Assembly: GCA_044449065.1 (NCBI GenBank)
Contig: JBIOHP010000029.1
Span: 1-45,325, forward strand
Reading direction: 5' to 3'
Length of the DNA stretch: 45,325 nt
Source of the DNA: JBIOHP01 sp044449065
GTDB lineage: Bacteria > Bacteroidota > Ignavibacteria > UBA10030 > SZUA-254
This document shows, piece after piece, positions 44,701 through 45,325 of this stretch (position 1 is the first letter of the stretch; each line of letters begins with the position of its first letter). The position numbers were made by a program, and so were the translations under genes. Under the pieces are notes generated by a model. The model was not told the origin of the DNA. It saw only the letters and a list, made by a program, of their open reading frames with translations, and made no database searches.

Positions 44701-45325
44701 CAAATCGGTCAACCGGTACTGGACGCTGACCAACAGCGGCGTAACGTTTGATACGTACAGCGCGACGTTGAACTTCGTCTCCGGCGACGTCGATGCGGGC
44801 GCCACCACGGCGAATTTCCTCGTAGGCAAATACGATTCGCCGAACTGGTCTCGGCCCACTATCGGCACGCGGACGTCCACGAGCACGCAGGCAAGCGGGA
44901 TGACCAACTTCAGCGACTTTGCCATCGGCGAACAGCAGACCTATACCATCACTGCCACGGCGTCGGCAAACGGCGCCATCAGCCCGAGCGGATCGGTGGT
45001 TGTTAATTACGGCGGCAATCAATTGTTTACCATGACTCCAAACACAGGAGCGCATATCGACAGCGTCGTGGTTGACGGAGCAAACCAGGGCGCAATTACG
45101 AGTTATCCGTTTAGCAGCGTAACAGCGAACCACGCGATCAACGCCTATTTCTCGCTGAATAAATTCACCATAACCTCGTCGGCGGGAGCGAACGGAACGA
45201 TATCGCCGACGCCAAGCGTGAACGTGAACTACGGCGACAGCACGACATTTACCTTTGCGCCAGCTACCGGGTATCATGTTGATAGTCTTTATATAGACAA
45301 TGTTCCCCAGTCGAACAAGGCAAAA
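35780..45325 (+). CDS. Giant modular secreted surface protein (3' end beyond the window)
   Basis: One frame runs without a stop from ATG 35780 to the window edge: 3182 codons so far. A signal peptide (MKKATIIIFALIILFSLSAL) directs export. Residues ~30-530 are a globular region I do not recognise. Two SdrD B-like domains follow (~539-605 and ~654-740, FNDLNGNGVWDAGEPPLSGW). Then come tandem beta-helix-like repeats built on 'LTVNGTLT.G.G....GSNTLTL', interrupted by three 'TWTGG..NWSDAANWSPSGAP' caps (~752, 1166, 2187), three IPT/TIG domains (~1913-2180) and three copies of a ~150-residue module ending SDFAVG (~994, 1755, 2904). The open end carries InlB B-like repeats (ATASANGAISPSGSVVVNYG). 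A type IX sorting domain is expected beyond the edge. It is probably a long stalk or adhesin. The start has GAGG 5 bases upstream. Confidence 0.9.
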   Translation, partial: MKKATIIIFALIILFSLSALAAGNGGVIRGVTGFQTGKARVINLMDLPHLTKPYSGPKRVIDHEPEGGEEGEEANGVKMPPPDISELKNVTIDPTGPQGGNNGIQAPVQVGAGIQGISQGGYIPTEPSPAVGPYNIFTGGNSSVVVENRDGSNRVETDGLVFFGGPSSEGGISDLVCAYDARRGRFVAVAFTTDGSTYSHYYVAVSKTNDARGQWYTWQIDWRYEGTTLTAYWGDYEELGFSDDKFAISSQMFNASGSFIHNKLRVWDINQLYGGTVTTFQDFTGYGIFVTKPSRNLSAGTNIYLLASTTGGASNVTYETLSGSPGSASINSSNTLAVQTYGATAGSGHTPPSGSSFGLVYGGSTTVSVADNDCRMQNFVWRNGYLYAAFHFGMKITPDTVDAIRFLKINTSTTPWTLITDETFAAPATWYYFPSVTVDSVGTVFMGMDRSSRTEFPSSYVTGKRRNDATLQPSVLAKAGNTQLAATYTRWGDYTGSNMDETQSGPGGSYAWYAGQATLDANDAVNWLTQMNFPYSQIQGHVYLDLDANTATTNDRRPISGWTLSLKQGGSVLATTTSDANGNYNFGYLETGTYTVVLTQQAGNTIPLDVATGSGGNSQTKVDNLTMSISVTTGNTAQTSAGNDFLQQNQNASISGYIFNDLNGNGVWDAGEPPLSGWTFNLSGTSSGSTTSDATGFYTFLNLGLGSYTVSQVAQGGYIQSAPVSGSYSLTVTGASQQVPGQNFGDYISTVKTWTGGASTSNWSDAANWSPSGAPTSGNDVNLTGANTINIDVAAVCNNILLQNSSLVLTILSGQSLSVGGNFTMNSGTFNTANAFPTVTGTKTLSGGTVGYTALNGSQTVTAITYNNLVISGGGTKSLAGTTTINGALIVNGGTLNLAGVTYTLAGALTVANGATLQTGGSVISSLTNFTLGSTSTVAYTGGAENILTATYGNLSVSGSGTKTLASSLTVNGTLTLGQVIATGTKTLTLGSSGTVSATTGYVTGSFSKTVSGTGITTWEVGSSTNSTPLSMNVSAITGSGPVTITTVGNNPASIFAGDPTKAIAHYYTITVDPAITSITATPTLSFTLAEFNVLTGTSSDQTKLFLARWNGAAWASLRTTSTLSTTAGGSDGTETLSSGVSQFSPWAIFWGTTDAPLTTPGISGVKTWVGLGAGGSSNDLSIGTNWSPSGIPASTDSCYLNITVAASASLIIGADMNIGALNVSYHPTGTTEEDLLIQTAYNLTIQRTYVADCAGTGTGAHTVQLFPGVAAGGAGSVTVNGRVILGRSTVSPYLVYIKGLANTNSYWVFRGDSVVLGTRSVTSGVNFPLKYIFDGTGTQYLSNTSANTLTLATLQIGNVNTPTVVMTGTSNFGSINAAAPLGADLTISPGCTFDMGTRTLNRSAAGGTFTLGVGATLRLGTTTGGQSGSNFPTNFSTLAFSPTSTVEYYGTGAQTVYATPVYGNVTFTGVATRTAGAAITAKGNINIGTGATYAASTFTHNVGGNWNNSGTFTPSTSTIIMNGTSGQSILGSSTTSFNNLNATNSVAAITPTVNFNVSGTFTVAANAMISPSAGVVVNSGGAQGTITGAGTVQVTSITSAADFISQYKFTTNTLTGLTIDYDGAGAQTVTSTLGNYGALKTSGSGAKSLGGNIIVNGPLTIGTGTTLDATASNYTLTVPGAWNNNGSFTPQGGTVTLNGISSQAVGGTSSTTFNNLTLTNTVGAALGANATINGTLTLNSGVVTTGSNTLAIGSGGSVSRTTGYINGILQKYISTGAATPTFEIGDATNYCPVNLAFGNVSTGGNLTAKTIPVDHPNIATSTLNSSYDVNRYWTITSSGMVFDNYSATFNFVPGDVDGGSNPLNFGVEKYDSPTWTVPALGTVTATSAQATGMISFSDFAVGTILGGGDNPAPTISSLSPNGAHAGDPGFTLTVNGAGYIPLSVIAFRGVNYTTTYISANQVTASILAPAIAGGGVYNVTVFNPTPGGGTSAAAAFSDTNLVPTTTSISPTSANVAGSGYSVTVNGTNFDSSSVVKFNGSARTTTFINNTQVTAGILSSDLSAAGFYPITVFNPTPGGGTSNAQSDTAYNVIPSITSLAPSSVAGGGVAFTDTVNGSNFVSNSVVQFNGSARTTTFVNSGKIVALLTATDIQTPGSYPITVFNPTPGGGTSSAQNLTVTTPSGVTRTWFSATSGGDFNTASNWSPSGVPTVSDSCVFTMTGTATVTLSSNIAVKAISVSLNSSSARTFLIDPTNYTLDVKGITSEKFLTAGNTNSFIEIGNIGNTTTGTVIFEGNDSLGASGYTTNGIIGFVGNTNTQIIFKGNIYLGIRAATQNATYTFTYPGKYIFDGTGTQTITEANTAFAFNFYNLNIGNTNSPTVTVTGSGTLAGILGGLTINNSSILDLGTSRLNLAAPGGLINMVAGTRLKLAGSTGGQTGSNFPSNFDNFNFDPASTVEYNSAGGVSQTIYAGPAYGNLTLTQGSGSGGTTKTAGAGLTVNGNVTINANATFAGGTSLSHILGGNWVNNGAFSYTTANTMTFGGTTNQSIGGTSTTTFGNVTVNNQAGVTLGNSETVAGTLNLTSGSFAVNANTLTLSGPAIAGTLANFSTTSASSLIFGGSSASVIIPGNVPALTNLTINNASGVTLSNNLTIGGTLALTNGAFNIGANTLTLNGPNTTVTSGTLSTTSGSNLVFGGSSSSVSIPASATNIGSLSINNTNGVTLGATLTVNGSLTIGSGATLNTGSSNINSQGGWTNNGTFNAGSNIVNFNGSSAQVIGGTTSTAFNNMTINDASGVSLGTSESIGGALTLTTGTLGVGANTLSLNGPTIAGTPANLITTSSSSLSFGGSSAGVNVPGSVASLTNLTVNNTNGVTLNSSPAISGALTLTNGAINTGSNTLTANGTVSRTSGFVAGNFQKPVATGPTSITYEIGSGTSYTPVQIAFGSVSGGGNLTAKTTSGDHPNLSTSGLNGGKSVNRYWTLTNSGVTFDTYSATLNFVSGDVDAGATTANFLVGKYDSPNWSRPTIGTRTSTSTQASGMTNFSDFAIGEQQTYTITATASANGAISPSGSVVVNYGGNQLFTMTPNTGAHIDSVVVDGANQGAITSYPFSSVTANHAINAYFSLNKFTITSSAGANGTISPTPSVNVNYGDSTTFTFAPATGYHVDSLYIDNVPQSNKAK

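Overview
The window looks like a contig piece from a bacterium of the Bacteroidota/Chlorobi/Ignavibacteriota (FCB) lineage. The main reason is that two secreted proteins end in the type IX secretion sorting domain with the YPNPFNP signature found in Ignavibacteria and relatives. Other pointers are lipoproteins with a plain lipobox, a FabL-like enoyl reductase, a propeller-type histidine kinase, and a tRNA gene without an encoded CCA. The exact genus cannot be read from the sequence. There is no rRNA, CRISPR array or recognisable transposase gene.

Layout. (1) Positions 1-4200 are an accessory island. Four small single-domain genes (DUF4256, DUF3224, VOC/glyoxalase, RibD-type reductase), each separately led, lie between two 232-base direct copies of the 5' end of a MOSC gene. 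The left copy is a decayed fragment with an in-frame stop; the right copy leads into a frameshifted MOSC gene. Two of the cargo genes are clearly AT-richer than their surroundings and share a leader, which suggests cassette-like or transposition-like acquisition. (2) Positions 4230-8700 carry the ribosome assembly GTPase RsgA, a secreted Ntn-type amidohydrolase, a fibronectin-type lipoprotein and a small DUF5678-like protein. (3) Positions 8697-19119 carry a very large membrane histidine kinase, a coiled-coil lipoprotein, PgeF, GlmS, an enoyl-ACP reductase, an unusual DNA methyltransferase-like protein and a DUF2007 protein. PgeF, GlmS and the reductase all touch envelope or amino-sugar/lipid metabolism. 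(4) Positions 19171-19615 hold a tRNA-Phe gene with its own promoter, followed by three tandem fragments of its 3' half, each with a foreign hairpin in place of the T arm, and two terminators. (5) Positions 19744-24371 hold a propeller histidine kinase and LuxR-type regulator (overlapping genes), then a stand-alone receiver protein. (6) Positions 24668-45325 are a 20-kb surface-protein region with five secreted proteins. The last, starting at 35780, is open at the window edge and already exceeds 3180 residues.

The spacers are unusually rich in palindromic elements. One family is REP-like, with a GTAG foot and paired hairpins (8532, 12808, 23436, 29296). A second is a two-hairpin element with terminal inverted repeats (7938, 23721). 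A third consists of long inverted repeats of the CCCTCACCC / CCCCTTCCC type (23506, 24561, 29164). A fourth is a hairpin family with a TTCCATCTAAAA loop (1663, 3317, 6733 and a weak copy near 35285).

The strongest candidates for something new are the MOSC-flanked cargo island with its shared leader, the tRNA-tail array with hairpins grafted into the T arm, the DUF1016-like/methyltransferase fusion with a DPPE motif, and the modular giant surface protein with module copies of very different base composition.
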